DNA of 63,478 bases from the IMG/VR virus record IMGVR_UViG_3300009596_000001, positions 1 to 63,478 of that record; one strand, 5' to 3'. Below are positions 16,069 through 23,489 of this stretch, piece by piece. The position numbers and the translations under genes were made by a program. This DNA comes from a virus. Each line of letters starts with the position of its first letter. Within the stretch, counting starts at the first letter, position 1. Under the pieces are notes generated by a model. That model ran no database searches. It saw only the letters and a program-made list of their open reading frames with translations, and had not been told where the DNA came from.

Positions 16069-16576
16069 CGGAATTCACCTCCGTTTCGGATATTTCTAAC
16101 ATTGCAAATAAATTTAGTAAAAACTCAATTATTTCTTCTAATCCTTCTATTTTACAAACAAATCCTGAAGGAGAAATCACATTAACACGAAATTCATTAT
16201 CAGAAAATTCTAATCTATATTGCCACCCAAACTCACCATACACAATGGGGATATTACCAACACGTTCATTCACCTTAAACACAAATCTAAGTATTGACCA
16301 TACTCCACCGAAAAAACTTGAAAGTTTGTTGTTTTTATGCAATGACCACATCCACAATCGCTTATCCCCATACACCAACTCAACTCCCACTACATGACAC
16401 TGCACTATTTGTGTTACTGTAGGAACAAAACTTTTATTTCGCCTAAGATACTTGCGTAGATACCAGTTCACATATCCCACAACTCCCCACAACAACTCGC
16501 ATTCATAACAACCCCTCATTCCCAATGCCCCCCTCTTTTCTCCCGGTGTCATTTGTTTTAACTCAAAATACGCCAT
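16058..16576 (-). CDS. CxxC paralogue array member 4, 172 aa
   Basis: Canonical member: PGEKRGALG leader, RGCYECELLW, YVNWYLRKY helix, CHVVGVELVYG strand, WMWSLH, a helix with SILRFVFK, YRLEFSDNEFRVNV hairpin and LEEIIEFLLNLFAMLEI. AGGAGGTG before ATG; overlaps member 3 by one base. The SxNEFxV hairpin is shared with members 1 to 3. Confidence 0.78.
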   Translation of the reverse strand: MAYFELKQMTPGEKRGALGMRGCYECELLWGVVGYVNWYLRKYLRRNKSFVPTVTQIVQCHVVGVELVYGDKRLWMWSLHKNNKLSSFFGGVWSILRFVFKVNERVGNIPIVYGEFGWQYRLEFSDNEFRVNVISPSGFVCKIEGLEEIIEFLLNLFAMLEISETEVNSDVL

Positions 16577-17088
16577 TATAATTCACCTCCTTCAATTTGT
16601 CCCAACATTGCAAACACACTCACCAAAAATTCAACTGTTTCACCAACCCCTTTAACAACAAACACATCCCCGCTTGCTGTAAAAACCTTCACACCAAATT
16701 CATTTTCAAAAAATTCAAACCTATATTTCCATCCCCGCTCGTCGTAAACCGCCGGCACATTTACGACAATAAAGGGGATAGAAATTTTGAATATAATTCC
16801 CATAATTCTCCACACACACTTCTCTAAAAATTCTTGTAAATTATCAAATTGATGCGGCGATTTAATTGCTACATATTTTGAGTGTAAAAGCACAGTTACA
16901 GACATTAAGTGCTTGCGATATATCTCCGTCTCCATCGGCACAAGTTTTAACTCTCTCCTGCCACATTTATGCAGACACTTGTTTATTTCCCGTATCACCT
17001 TTTGCAGCATCACACATTTACAACACCACCTCTTGCCCCATACTTCTCTTCTTTTTACAGGTTTCACTTGCGAGAGTTTATTATACAT
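16576..17088 (-). CDS. CxxC paralogue array member 3, 170 aa
   Basis: Canonical member with PVKRREVWG leader, RWCCKCVMLQKVI, INKCLHKCGRREL, a HLMSVTVLL strand, YRFEFFENEFGVKV hairpin and VGETVEFLVSVFAML. It has extra cysteines in the CxxC region (WCCKC). The ATG at 17088 is favoured, 8 bases after GGAGGTG; a GTG codon just upstream is too close. Overlaps member 2 by 8 bp. Confidence 0.77.
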   Translation of the reverse strand: MYNKLSQVKPVKRREVWGKRWCCKCVMLQKVIREINKCLHKCGRRELKLVPMETEIYRKHLMSVTVLLHSKYVAIKSPHQFDNLQEFLEKCVWRIMGIIFKISIPFIVVNVPAVYDERGWKYRFEFFENEFGVKVFTASGDVFVVKGVGETVEFLVSVFAMLGQIEGGEL

Positions 17089-17596
17089 CACATGACACCT
17101 CCTCTTGGCTGTTATAGAGCATGATGGCGAAACTTACTAAAAATTTGATTGTTTCTTCTACCCCTTTTATCTCGCACACTTCCCCTGACGGCAACCTCAC
17201 CCTTAAACCAAATTCTTCGTTTGAAAACTTTAATCTATACCACACAACATTACCCCCACACATAACCTGAATAGAACCTTCATTCAACAATCCAGCCACC
17301 CCAACAACATTTGCCACTAATCCACACACCTCTTTCATAAACCCATGCATCCCCTCAACGTGCAGCGACCACACCCGCAATCTCCCAAAACTAAATTCCA
17401 GTCCTACATCTATGACGTGCCCTTCCCTCTTGTATACCTCTACCGGAACCACACACAAATCCCCAAAACCACACTTCCGCAAATAGAAGTTCATATACCT
17501 AATCACATCAAGCATCAGCATACACACGCTACATTCCTTAATTCCCCAAACCGACTTTCTTTTTTCAGGTTTCACTTTTCTTAGGTTATAATACAT
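17081..17596 (-). CDS. CxxC paralogue array member 2, 171 aa
   Basis: Canonical member: MYYNLRKVKPEKRKSVW leader, KECSVCMLML, YMNFYLRKCG, VYKREGHVIDVGLEF, VWSLH, YRLKFSNEEFGLRV hairpin and VEETIKFLVSFAIMLYNS. It is the sister of member 1, with VYK-EGHVIDVG conserved in both. GAGGAGGTG precedes ATG. Two bases, not an overlap, separate it from member 1. Confidence 0.8.
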   Translation of the reverse strand: MYYNLRKVKPEKRKSVWGIKECSVCMLMLDVIRYMNFYLRKCGFGDLCVVPVEVYKREGHVIDVGLEFSFGRLRVWSLHVEGMHGFMKEVCGLVANVVGVAGLLNEGSIQVMCGGNVVWYRLKFSNEEFGLRVRLPSGEVCEIKGVEETIKFLVSFAIMLYNSQEEVSCDV

Positions 17597-17597
17597 T

Positions 17598-18113
17598 CTA
17601 CTTCACCTCCTCGCTTAAGTTTGAATTGTGAAGTATGATGGCAAAATTCACTAAAAATTTGATTGTTTCTTCTAATCCTTTTACCACACATATTTCACCA
17701 GTTGATAACTTCATCCTTAATCCAAATTCATTTGCCAAAAACTCTAATTCATACTGCACAGTATCACCACCACATTCAACCGAAATAACACCTTCCTTTA
17801 ACAATTTTTCTACACCAACCACCTCGCTTATTAATCTACACACCTCTTCCAAAAACCTGTGTATACCAGAGAAATGCAATGACCACACCCAGCAATTCCA
17901 ACCGCAACATTCCATCCCTACATCTATCACGTGCCCCTCTTCCTTATATACTTCTGCGGGAAACACCCGTAAATCTCTACGACCATACCTCTTCAAATAC
18001 CGGTTCAAATGCCTAACCACCTCCAGCGTTGCCTCACACATACTACACTCTCCAATCTTCCACACAGCCTTTCTTTTACCGGGCTCTATTTTTCTAATGT
18101 TATAATACATCAT
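17598..18113 (-). CDS. CxxC paralogue array member 1, 171 aa
   Basis: First gene of the array after the VWA gene. Canonical layout: MMYYNIRKIEPGKRKAVW leader, GECSMCEATLEVV, HLNRYLKR, VYKEEGHVIDVGME, VWSLH, helix with FLEEVCRLISEV, YELEFLANEFGLRM hairpin and LEETIKFLVNFAIILHNS. The single CxxC could bind zinc across a dimer interface, or be redox active at a helix N terminus; the sequence does not decide. AAGGAGGTG precedes ATG. The function of the family is unknown. Confidence 0.8.
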   Translation of the reverse strand: MMYYNIRKIEPGKRKAVWKIGECSMCEATLEVVRHLNRYLKRYGRRDLRVFPAEVYKEEGHVIDVGMECCGWNCWVWSLHFSGIHRFLEEVCRLISEVVGVEKLLKEGVISVECGGDTVQYELEFLANEFGLRMKLSTGEICVVKGLEETIKFLVNFAIILHNSNLSEEVK

Positions 18114-18129
18114 ATTTCACCTCCTTCAG

Positions 18130-18169
18130 TCAACATTGATATTAATCAATCAACATTGATATTAATCAC
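18130..18169. repeat. 20-bp tandem duplication across the VWA-gene stop codon
   Basis: Two adjacent copies (18130-18149, 18150-18169) differ only at the last base. The reading frame ends inside the left copy, so the duplication supplies the last residues (VVININVD) and the stop. It probably arose by slippage and may have altered the C terminus. Confidence 0.85.
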
Positions 18170-19468
18170 TACTGCGGGCGGTGGTATATCAACTTCTTTA
18201 TCACCTACCACCACCACGATTAACCTTACATCCACATCCTCTACTCCAGCCCAATCGCACCAGCCGTCTGTCAAAACCACAACTTCGTCAAACTGACCCC
18301 ACTGCAATACCTCTTTTATCGCTGCCACCATGTCCGTTCCACCACCGCCAATAAGTTCTATTTCGTCCACACTACCTACCTCTTTGGGCTCTCCTTTCAA
18401 GCATGTGTCTGCGCACACGACAGACACACGCTTTCTTACTTCTAAAATTGCACGAACCTCGGACAGGACTGCCGCCAACTCCCTTTCCGACATTGAGCCG
18501 CTTGTGTCAATAATGACACAAGAGCGGCTCGGCGAGTGCAGCCTGTCCGTAGGTAGGATGATATTCTCGTCAATAAATGCTCTTTTCGCACGATGAAAAT
18601 CCTTGCGTAGAACTGACGGCTTACTGCGTGCACGGGTTAACTTGTCACGCAGTATTTGCCGCCAGTCTACTTTTGCGGGCTCCAACGCTCTATCCACCAC
18701 AATTTGCAGTTCCCCGGGCAAGTTACCGACGGTTTTTGCTGCGTCGGCAACTTGCCGCAAAACCTCCCGCCTGAACTCTTCGGTGATGATGCGGTCATCC
18801 TCCTCCTGTTCCCATTCAGCCTTCCGCCCTGTAACCCCACTACCCTCGTTTTGCGCTTTTTCCACCGCTTCCTTCAACTTTTCACCTGCCCCGCCGTCAT
18901 CACTTTTTCTTTGCGACGGGGCAGAGGATGATGCGGAGGATGACGACGAAGAAGATGCAGAAGAAGACGCAGAAGAAGACGAAGAAGAAGCGGGCGAGGA
19001 TGCGGACTGCATGCGGCGCATTATTTCTTCGGCATACTCCTCCGCTGTTAATCCCCAAGGCAATCCATAGTTGACGGGGAGTAACATACCGAACGCGCGC
19101 ATCTCTTTCTCCCATTTCTCTCCGCCGACCTCACGGAGAATTGAATTCACCGCAAGGTCGGCTGCTATGTTAGCCACGTTCGCAGGATACTGCTTCATTC
19201 GTTCTCCATGCTGCGCTGCAGCATGGAGAACTTCGTGGACGAAAACGATAAACTGTCGCTCACTATTCTGTTGAAGCATTTGCGGGTCCACATACAACGT
19301 CCACCTTTCATCCACCCCCATCGTGTGGAACGGCAAGTTCTGGACCCGCAGCCTCAACTGCACTGCGACGGGGTAAAGATACGGCAACTCCCGCCGCAAC
19401 CGTAGACGACACTCCTCTAACATTCCTGCCACTTGAATGATAAATTCATTCTGCTTCTGTTGCGTCAT
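18146..19468 (-). CDS. VWA-like protein with zincin motif (DUF2201-type), partner of MoxR ATPase
   Basis: About 440 residues. The N-terminal part has HEVLHAAAQH near residues 78-87, the putative metallopeptidase motif of DUF2201 proteins. Residues 170-190 are a Ser/Ala-rich low-complexity linker. The C-terminal half is VWA-like: a VIIDTSGSMSE MIDAS near 320, later GGGGTDM and VVLTDGW. In bacteria such proteins pair with MoxR AAA+ ATPases and help assemble or load metal into client complexes. GGAGGTG precedes two in-frame ATGs; the second gives better spacing. It follows the ATPase gene by 6 bases, so the two form an operon. The client in the phage is unknown. Confidence 0.82.
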   Translation of the reverse strand: MTQQKQNEFIIQVAGMLEECRLRLRRELPYLYPVAVQLRLRVQNLPFHTMGVDERWTLYVDPQMLQQNSERQFIVFVHEVLHAAAQHGERMKQYPANVANIAADLAVNSILREVGGEKWEKEMRAFGMLLPVNYGLPWGLTAEEYAEEIMRRMQSASSPASSSSSSASSSASSSSSSSASSSAPSQRKSDDGGAGEKLKEAVEKAQNEGSGVTGRKAEWEQEEDDRIITEEFRREVLRQVADAAKTVGNLPGELQIVVDRALEPAKVDWRQILRDKLTRARSKPSVLRKDFHRAKRAFIDENIILPTDRLHSPSRSCVIIDTSGSMSERELAAVLSEVRAILEVRKRVSVVCADTCLKGEPKEVGSVDEIELIGGGGTDMVAAIKEVLQWGQFDEVVVLTDGWCDWAGVEDVDVRLIVVVVGDKEVDIPPPAVVININVD

Positions 19469-19474
19469 CGTCAT

Positions 19475-20638
19475 TCACCTCCGTGAAATAATTTGCGTCA
19501 ACTGTATATCCAAGATGCCTGCGCGCAGCATGTATCTGCTACATGCTGCACGCAGGCGCTCGGACACGTCTGAAAGTTTCGCGCACTTATATTCATCCAA
19601 TATTAACTTAAATTTGGTTTGCACGAACGCAACGAAATCTTCAGTTTTGTATGATGACACGACGCCGATAATGCCCGACATCACCGCAAAAGCGATGTCG
19701 GGCTTAGATGGGTGCAGATATTCTTTAAGGATTGCGGGGTTTTTAATTACATCTACGGGGTTAGGCAGTCTTGTGTTTTGTATGTAGACGATAAGTTGTG
19801 CTGCTGCCGCTTGACCCACCGTTGCGCACGCTACCATGCTCCACTCCGAGGCGGTCATGTTTGTGACCGCCATCATTCGTGCGCATAAATCCCATGTTCT
19901 CCTTGACGGGAACACGGGATTTTTTCTGTCAATCGTGCTAACACGCCTGAATTGCGGGTTCGCTTTCAAGAAACCCGCAACGAGCATGTTAGCACGCATG
20001 AAATTTTCTCGTGCGGTTTCAGGGGAAATATTATTAACAGATACATTACAGGAGTTTTTGCGGGACACGAGCCACTCCAACCACTCGTCATCTCCCGCTT
20101 CGTCGGGCAGCAGCGTAAAGTGCGCTGCCCGATTGCAGAACGCGGGCGTGAGTGGTATATCGTTATAACTCACGCCCGGGGGATTTGATAACGCTATAAA
20201 ACGCACATTGGGGTTGGGTTGGAAGCGGTAAATTGCACGGGGGTTTTCAATCGCCAGCGTATCATACACGACGCCTTGCAGGGCGGCAATCACGTCCGCC
20301 CTGGCGTCGTTCAATTCCTCAAGAAGCACGATTGTTGGCTCGTCAGACGACATTGCGTCTGCGAGCCATCTGGGGGGCAGAAAATCCATTACGCCATCCT
20401 CCTCGCATTTCACGGGATATCCGCCTACATCTTCGGGCACCATTCTGGTTGCCCGAATTTCAAGTAGACGGAACCCGTTTTGCCGGGCGAATTCGTTCAC
20501 AATACTGCTTTTTCCTTCGCCCGGCAAAGACCACACGACAATTAACCGTGCCCCGAACTCGGGGTCACGGACAATAAAACGGAGCGGTTCGGACATGCTT
20601 ACGACCTTTGCGCCAATTAGCGTCTGTTCAGCACGCAT
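19475..20638 (-). CDS. MoxR-family AAA+ ATPase
   Basis: About 387 residues. Walker A is PGEGKSSI near residues 39-46; the MoxR-typical P-E-D-V-G-GYP follows the second strand; Walker B is IVLLEELNDA near 103-112, with Glu in place of the usual Asp; sensor 1 is FIALSNPP; and an arginine-finger-like FCNRAAHF follows. These ATPases remodel partner proteins with VWA co-factors, and the next gene encodes one. The ATG at 20638 is chosen because GGAGGTG lies 6 bases upstream; an ATG five codons earlier is itself part of that site. C-terminal residues 270-387 are helical, as in the lid of MoxR proteins. Confidence 0.85.
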   Translation of the reverse strand: MRAEQTLIGAKVVSMSEPLRFIVRDPEFGARLIVVWSLPGEGKSSIVNEFARQNGFRLLEIRATRMVPEDVGGYPVKCEEDGVMDFLPPRWLADAMSSDEPTIVLLEELNDARADVIAALQGVVYDTLAIENPRAIYRFQPNPNVRFIALSNPPGVSYNDIPLTPAFCNRAAHFTLLPDEAGDDEWLEWLVSRKNSCNVSVNNISPETARENFMRANMLVAGFLKANPQFRRVSTIDRKNPVFPSRRTWDLCARMMAVTNMTASEWSMVACATVGQAAAAQLIVYIQNTRLPNPVDVIKNPAILKEYLHPSKPDIAFAVMSGIIGVVSSYKTEDFVAFVQTKFKLILDEYKCAKLSDVSERLRAACSRYMLRAGILDIQLTQIISRR

Positions 20639-20669
20639 TGTGAACACCTCCATCTTAGTATCTTAGTAT

Positions 20670-21299
20670 TTACTTCATAAACGCAGCCTCAATCAACATT
20701 TTCTCCACATCTGTCAACGGCAACCCGCTATCGCACCACAACCACTCAACCGCCTCGGTATCCACCGCTTCAGCATATCTCTTCTCCCCACTTCTACAAT
20801 CCACCACTTCTGCGTATAACCGCAACGACCCGAATATATCTCTGAACGGGTCCGTTGCGGTGTAAAGATCCACGCCCTCACCGAAAAGGTGAGGGTCATG
20901 GTCTGTTACGACAAATGGGTAATACACATACCCGCTGCGCACATCGCCGCCGAGGTGCATACCTACGACGGCGATGACAACATTGCAGGGGGAATAAAAC
21001 TCTACTACTTTATAGTTCACGGTGGGTCCCCACCACCCGTAATTGTAGGTGTTGTCGCCATAAAAACGACAACACCTACGGGCTGCATACTCCTCCACGA
21101 AATGCGCAAAATCACAGAAGGACGATATATTTGCCCGGAGCAACCTACCGATTTGCCGCCATGACACCTTGCGATACCATGGCGGAATAAGACGACGGGG
21201 GATGTGGGTGAGGTTAACGAACATGCGATACGACATCGTAAACGGAAATTCTTCTGACTCAACAAAGAGACGCACACGGAAGATTTTCGTTCGCAACAT
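20670..21299 (-). CDS. Unknown protein, 209 aa
   Basis: Not recognised. Rich in aromatic residues and arginine, with a Tyr/Gly/Trp-rich central part (DNTYNYGWWGP) and several cysteines, no CxxC pair. AAGGAGGCG precedes ATG. It lies just upstream of the MoxR/VWA pair in the same direction and may be co-transcribed. The 5' leader contains a GGGTTAG/CTAACCC hairpin. Confidence 0.7.
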   Translation of the reverse strand: MLRTKIFRVRLFVESEEFPFTMSYRMFVNLTHIPRRLIPPWYRKVSWRQIGRLLRANISSFCDFAHFVEEYAARRCCRFYGDNTYNYGWWGPTVNYKVVEFYSPCNVVIAVVGMHLGGDVRSGYVYYPFVVTDHDPHLFGEGVDLYTATDPFRDIFGSLRLYAEVVDCRSGEKRYAEAVDTEAVEWLWCDSGLPLTDVEKMLIEAAFMK

Positions 21300-21355
21300 C
21301 GTAATCGCCTCCTTACTTGCAGGGTTAGTTAAATCTAACCCCGCTTGGATTGTAT

Positions 21356-21391
21356 AAAAAAAATGCGGGACGGGCGTGAACCCGCCCCGCA
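21356..21391 (-). terminator. Intrinsic terminator after the 115-aa gene
   Basis: TGCGGGACGGG pairs with CCCGCCCCGCA around a 6-base loop (one A-C mismatch); leftward it is followed by eight T residues. Confidence 0.8.
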
Positions 21392-21418
21392 GCAGGGACG
21401 AGCAGGGGCTGTGCGGGC

Positions 21419-21766
21419 TTACATTGTTATGAACGCCCGCACGGCAATGATGCGTCCCTGCTCGTCTCTAATTGCGTCCCGACCCGTGTCCGGCGCAACG
21501 AACAGGGGTCGGGACGGTAGTAAGCCGCTCGCCGCCATTCCCATAAGGAATGGCAGCGAGACAACGACAATATCAGCGTCCGCCAACTCAGGCGGCAGTT
21601 GCGGCAACTTAAACTGCCGCCTTCGCAACGGAACGCCTGCGACTTCTCCCTGCGGCTCGTCCTCTTCAACGAGCCGCAGGACAACGCCGCTTGGAGGGAG
21701 GGTTATGCGTCCACCCTCCTCCAAAACGACATCAATTGGATGTGGTGTAGCGTTTAAAATACGCAT
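21419..21766 (-). CDS. Small conserved protein of the NATPH type, 115 aa
   Basis: Begins MRILNATPHPIDVV, then PPSG, and ends with VRDEQGRI-like sequence (AIRDEQGRIIAVRAF). This outline is common to small uncharacterised proteins in phages, archaea and cyanobacteria; their function is not established. The middle holds a VVVSLPFLM strand-helix segment, suggesting an alpha/beta fold. GGAGGTG precedes ATG. It has its own terminators on both sides, so it is probably monocistronic. Confidence 0.72.
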   Translation of the reverse strand: MRILNATPHPIDVVLEEGGRITLPPSGVVLRLVEEDEPQGEVAGVPLRRRQFKLPQLPPELADADIVVVSLPFLMGMAASGLLPSRPLFVAPDTGRDAIRDEQGRIIAVRAFITM

Positions 21767-21814
21767 ACGTCAACACCTCCTTAGTTTTTAGTTTAAATCC
21801 ACTACAAAAAACTT

Positions 21815-21847
21815 AAAAAATGCGGGACGGGCATAAACCCGTCCCGC
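21815..21847 (-). terminator. Intrinsic terminator after the 142-aa gene
   Basis: GCGGGACGGG and CCCGTCCCGC pair perfectly around a 6-base loop; leftward TTTTTT follows. The stem resembles the neighbouring terminator, suggesting duplication. Confidence 0.82.
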
Positions 21848-21865
21848 CTAAACCCTTCTGGTGGC

Positions 21866-22294
21866 TCAATCACCCAGGCGGCGATTGAACCACCAGGGAT
21901 GTCTCTCTTTTAGCAAGCGCTTCAATTCGCCGCCCAATTGGTCCGGATACGCTTCCACCGCATCCGGACCAAAACGAGAAAGGAACGACAACAAGTCGGA
22001 CGGATACAGCAGGAATTCCTTGAATTCCTGCCGTATGCCGTCCCACTGACGGCAACGCAACCACCAGGTTTTTTCATCTAACTCCAGAAGCACTTCATTC
22101 CATGCCTCTGGAGTCTTGCGGGAAACCAGAACCTTCCACCGCCGCACCAAGGCTGCGGCGACGAAGGTGAACTGGCGTGATAACGACACGAAGTAGGTGA
22201 AGAAGGGTTTTTGCACGGGAGGGTGCTGGATAATTTCCACCACCCCTTTCTCCAACATACACACTTCTTTAATCGCCAATTCACGCCTGGTCAT
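21866..22294 (-). CDS. Unknown protein, 142 aa
   Basis: Not recognised. Helical and rich in Trp, Arg and Leu, with no cysteine pair or known motif. AAGGAGGGG precedes ATG. The leader carries a hairpin belonging to copy 1 of a repeated element, 26 bases upstream of the start. Terminators on both sides make it a single-gene unit. Confidence 0.68.
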   Translation of the reverse strand: MTRRELAIKEVCMLEKGVVEIIQHPPVQKPFFTYFVSLSRQFTFVAAALVRRWKVLVSRKTPEAWNEVLLELDEKTWWLRCRQWDGIRQEFKEFLLYPSDLLSFLSRFGPDAVEAYPDQLGGELKRLLKERHPWWFNRRLGD

Positions 22295-22319
22295 CTTTCT
22301 TCCCCTCCTTTTTGTTTTT

Positions 22320-22370
22320 GCGCCGCCATATCGGCGGCGCTAAGCCCACAATGGTGCGATTGCTGCGATT
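22320..22370 (-). promoter_or_regulatory. Repeated hairpin-plus-box element, copy 1
   Basis: Plus-strand order: stem GCGCCGCC / GGCGGCGC around ATATC, then CCCACAATGGTGCGATT and TGCTGCGATT. It lies between the terminator of the zinc-finger gene and the start of the 142-residue protein. The box is shared with copies 2 and 3; the stem arms differ but still pair. Confidence 0.6.
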
Positions 22371-22414
22371 AAAAAGGCACAGCACGGCTTTAATTACAAC
22401 CACCGTGCTGTGCC
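22371..22414 (-). terminator. Intrinsic terminator after the zinc-finger gene
   Basis: GGCACAGCACGG and CCGTGCTGTGCC form a 12-bp stem with a 15-base loop; leftward TTTTTAAT follows. Confidence 0.8.
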
Positions 22415-22420
22415 CACAAA

Positions 22421-22621
22421 CTAATCGTTGCGGAGGGGGGTAATTTCAAATTTCCACATCCAACTGATGCGCCCCTCCTCTTTATCTTTAAGGAGGGACG
22501 CCTTTTGTTTCTCTGCGCATTCGGCGCAGAGAAACACTTCTACATCAAACCCCTCTGCCCCAAGATAAACATGTGTTACCCGCACTGAGGCGGGCTCGGA
22601 ACATTTGCGACACTTTTCCAT
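22421..22621 (-). CDS. Small double-CxxC zinc-finger protein, 66 aa
   Basis: C-x2-C (MEKCRKC) and a second C-x2-C (FLCAEC) about 30 residues apart predict a single zinc ribbon. The second half is Lys/Glu-rich. The ATG at 22621 is chosen because AGGAGGCG lies 7 bases upstream; the frame is open 22 codons further without a site. A TACAAT box about 20 bases before the ribosome binding site may be its promoter -10. Possible small regulator; function unknown. Confidence 0.7.
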   Translation of the reverse strand: MEKCRKCSEPASVRVTHVYLGAEGFDVEVFLCAECAEKQKASLLKDKEEGRISWMWKFEITPLRND

Positions 22622-22664
22622 CTTAATCGCCTCCTGCATCATATAATTGTAGCACGAAACGACA

Positions 22665-22707
22665 CGGCATATCGCCGCCAATCCCACATTGGTGCGATTG
22701 CTGCAAT
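22665..22707 (-). promoter_or_regulatory. Repeated hairpin-plus-box element, copy 2
   Basis: Stem CGGC / GCCG around ATATC, then CCCACATTGGTGCGATT and TGCTGCAATT. It precedes the zinc-finger gene and follows a terminator, the position of a promoter or operator. Confidence 0.58.
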
Positions 22708-22743
22708 TAAAAAGAAAACCCCGCCGCCGATATGGCGGCGGGG
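22708..22743 (-). terminator. Intrinsic terminator of a short non-coding unit
   Basis: CCCCGCCGCC and GGCGGCGGGG form a perfect stem with GATAT as loop; leftward TTTTCTTTTT follows. No gene lies between it and the next terminator upstream (22882-22919), so it ends a short non-coding transcript or catches read-through. Confidence 0.8.
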
Positions 22744-22778
22744 GTGCGACGGGAGGGGCACGCTGGGCAGATAATTGT

Positions 22779-22826
22779 AACGATTATTGTAAAAATGATT
22801 GCAACGATTATTGTAAAGATGATTGT
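22779..22826 (-). repeat. Two tandem 24-bp repeats rich in TACAAT-like boxes
   Basis: Copies at 22779-22802 and 22803-22826 differ at two positions. Read leftward they place TACAAT-like hexamers about every 12 bases (CTTTACAATAATCG and variants), which may be repeated -10 boxes or operator half-sites in front of a non-coding unit ending at the 22708-22743 terminator. Confidence 0.6.
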
Positions 22827-22830
22827 AGAA

Positions 22831-22875
22831 CGACACGACATATCGTCGTGCCGTCAATCCCACAATGGTGCGATT
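22831..22875 (-). promoter_or_regulatory. Repeated hairpin-plus-box element, copy 3
   Basis: Stem CACGAC / GTCGTG around ATATC, then CCCACAATGGTGCGATT. It lies directly downstream of the 132-residue gene's terminator, on the side from which leftward transcription of the next unit would start. Confidence 0.6.
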
Positions 22876-22881
22876 TAAAAT

Positions 22882-22919
22882 CAAAAAAACAAACCCCGGC
22901 GGCTTTGGTGCCGCCGGGG
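22882..22919 (-). terminator. Intrinsic terminator after the 132-aa gene
   Basis: CCCCGGCGGC and GCCGCCGGGG pair perfectly around a 6-base loop; leftward TTTGTTTTTTTGA follows. It closes the first leftward unit. Confidence 0.83.
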
Positions 22920-22935
22920 CTGCGGACTTGGCGGA

Positions 22936-23334
22936 TTACTTCAGCAAAATGTCCGCCAAGTCCTGCAACAACTGGCGGGTCCTTGACGCACTTCGGCGTC
23001 CCTCGCGGGCTACGCCGAAGTGCAAGAAACTTCCGTCTCTGCCTCTACTAACCCTGATAGGGACAGGATTACCGTTAATGGTGAATTCCACGACAAAGGG
23101 ATTGAAAGGTTGGAATTTTTTCCCTGTGGGTGCGGATAGGGCAGTGTGACCCGACCGAGGTCTGGTCACAAAGTCAAGTGACCGTTCTGCAATGACTGTA
23201 GCCACAAGAGTGACCACAGCCCTTTGAAAATCGTCTAACTTTTCTACATCAACCTCAATCCTCACACTTTGCCCTTCCGCCACCAAAATTTCACCCTGCG
23301 TCGTCCAATTGACTTGGGACTTTTTACTTGCCAT
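22936..23334 (-). CDS. Unknown protein, 132 aa
   Basis: Not recognised. Residues 1-60 are mostly strand and helix with a GQSVRIEVDVEKLDDFQRAV segment; the C-terminal part contains a beta hairpin (FVVEFTINGNPVPIRVSRG) and a Leu-rich final helix. The ATG at 23334 has AAGGAGGGA 6 bases upstream, part of the preceding gene's 3' end. With the 50-residue gene before it, this is the first leftward operon from the divergent region, so both are likely early proteins. Confidence 0.7.
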   Translation of the reverse strand: MASKKSQVNWTTQGEILVAEGQSVRIEVDVEKLDDFQRAVVTLVATVIAERSLDFVTRPRSGHTALSAPTGKKFQPFNPFVVEFTINGNPVPIRVSRGRDGSFLHFGVAREGRRSASRTRQLLQDLADILLK

Positions 23335-23336
23335 CT

Positions 23337-23489
23337 TCAATCCCTCCTTACTTGTTGAATTTCCCGCAGCCTATCGCTGCGGTCATCATCAATTATAGCC
23401 GTCAAAACTTGTCCAGTCAACACAAAAAATTCCAGAATTGCCTGACACAATCCTGTAGCCCTGTCTATTTCATTTTGCTTCACTTTCAT
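23337..23489 (-). CDS. Small protein, 50 aa, first leftward gene
   Basis: A continuous frame from ATG 23489 to TGA 23337 encodes a 50-residue protein with an amphipathic helix (RATGLCQAILEFFVLTGQ) and a charged C terminus ending VRRD. Its last codons contain the AAGGAGG ribosome binding site of the next gene, 2 bases away, which is a normal operon junction. A GTG two codons downstream has better spacing from AAGG than the ATG. Function unknown; possibly an early host-takeover peptide. Confidence 0.6.
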   Translation of the reverse strand: MKVKQNEIDRATGLCQAILEFFVLTGQVLTAIIDDDRSDRLREIQQVRRD

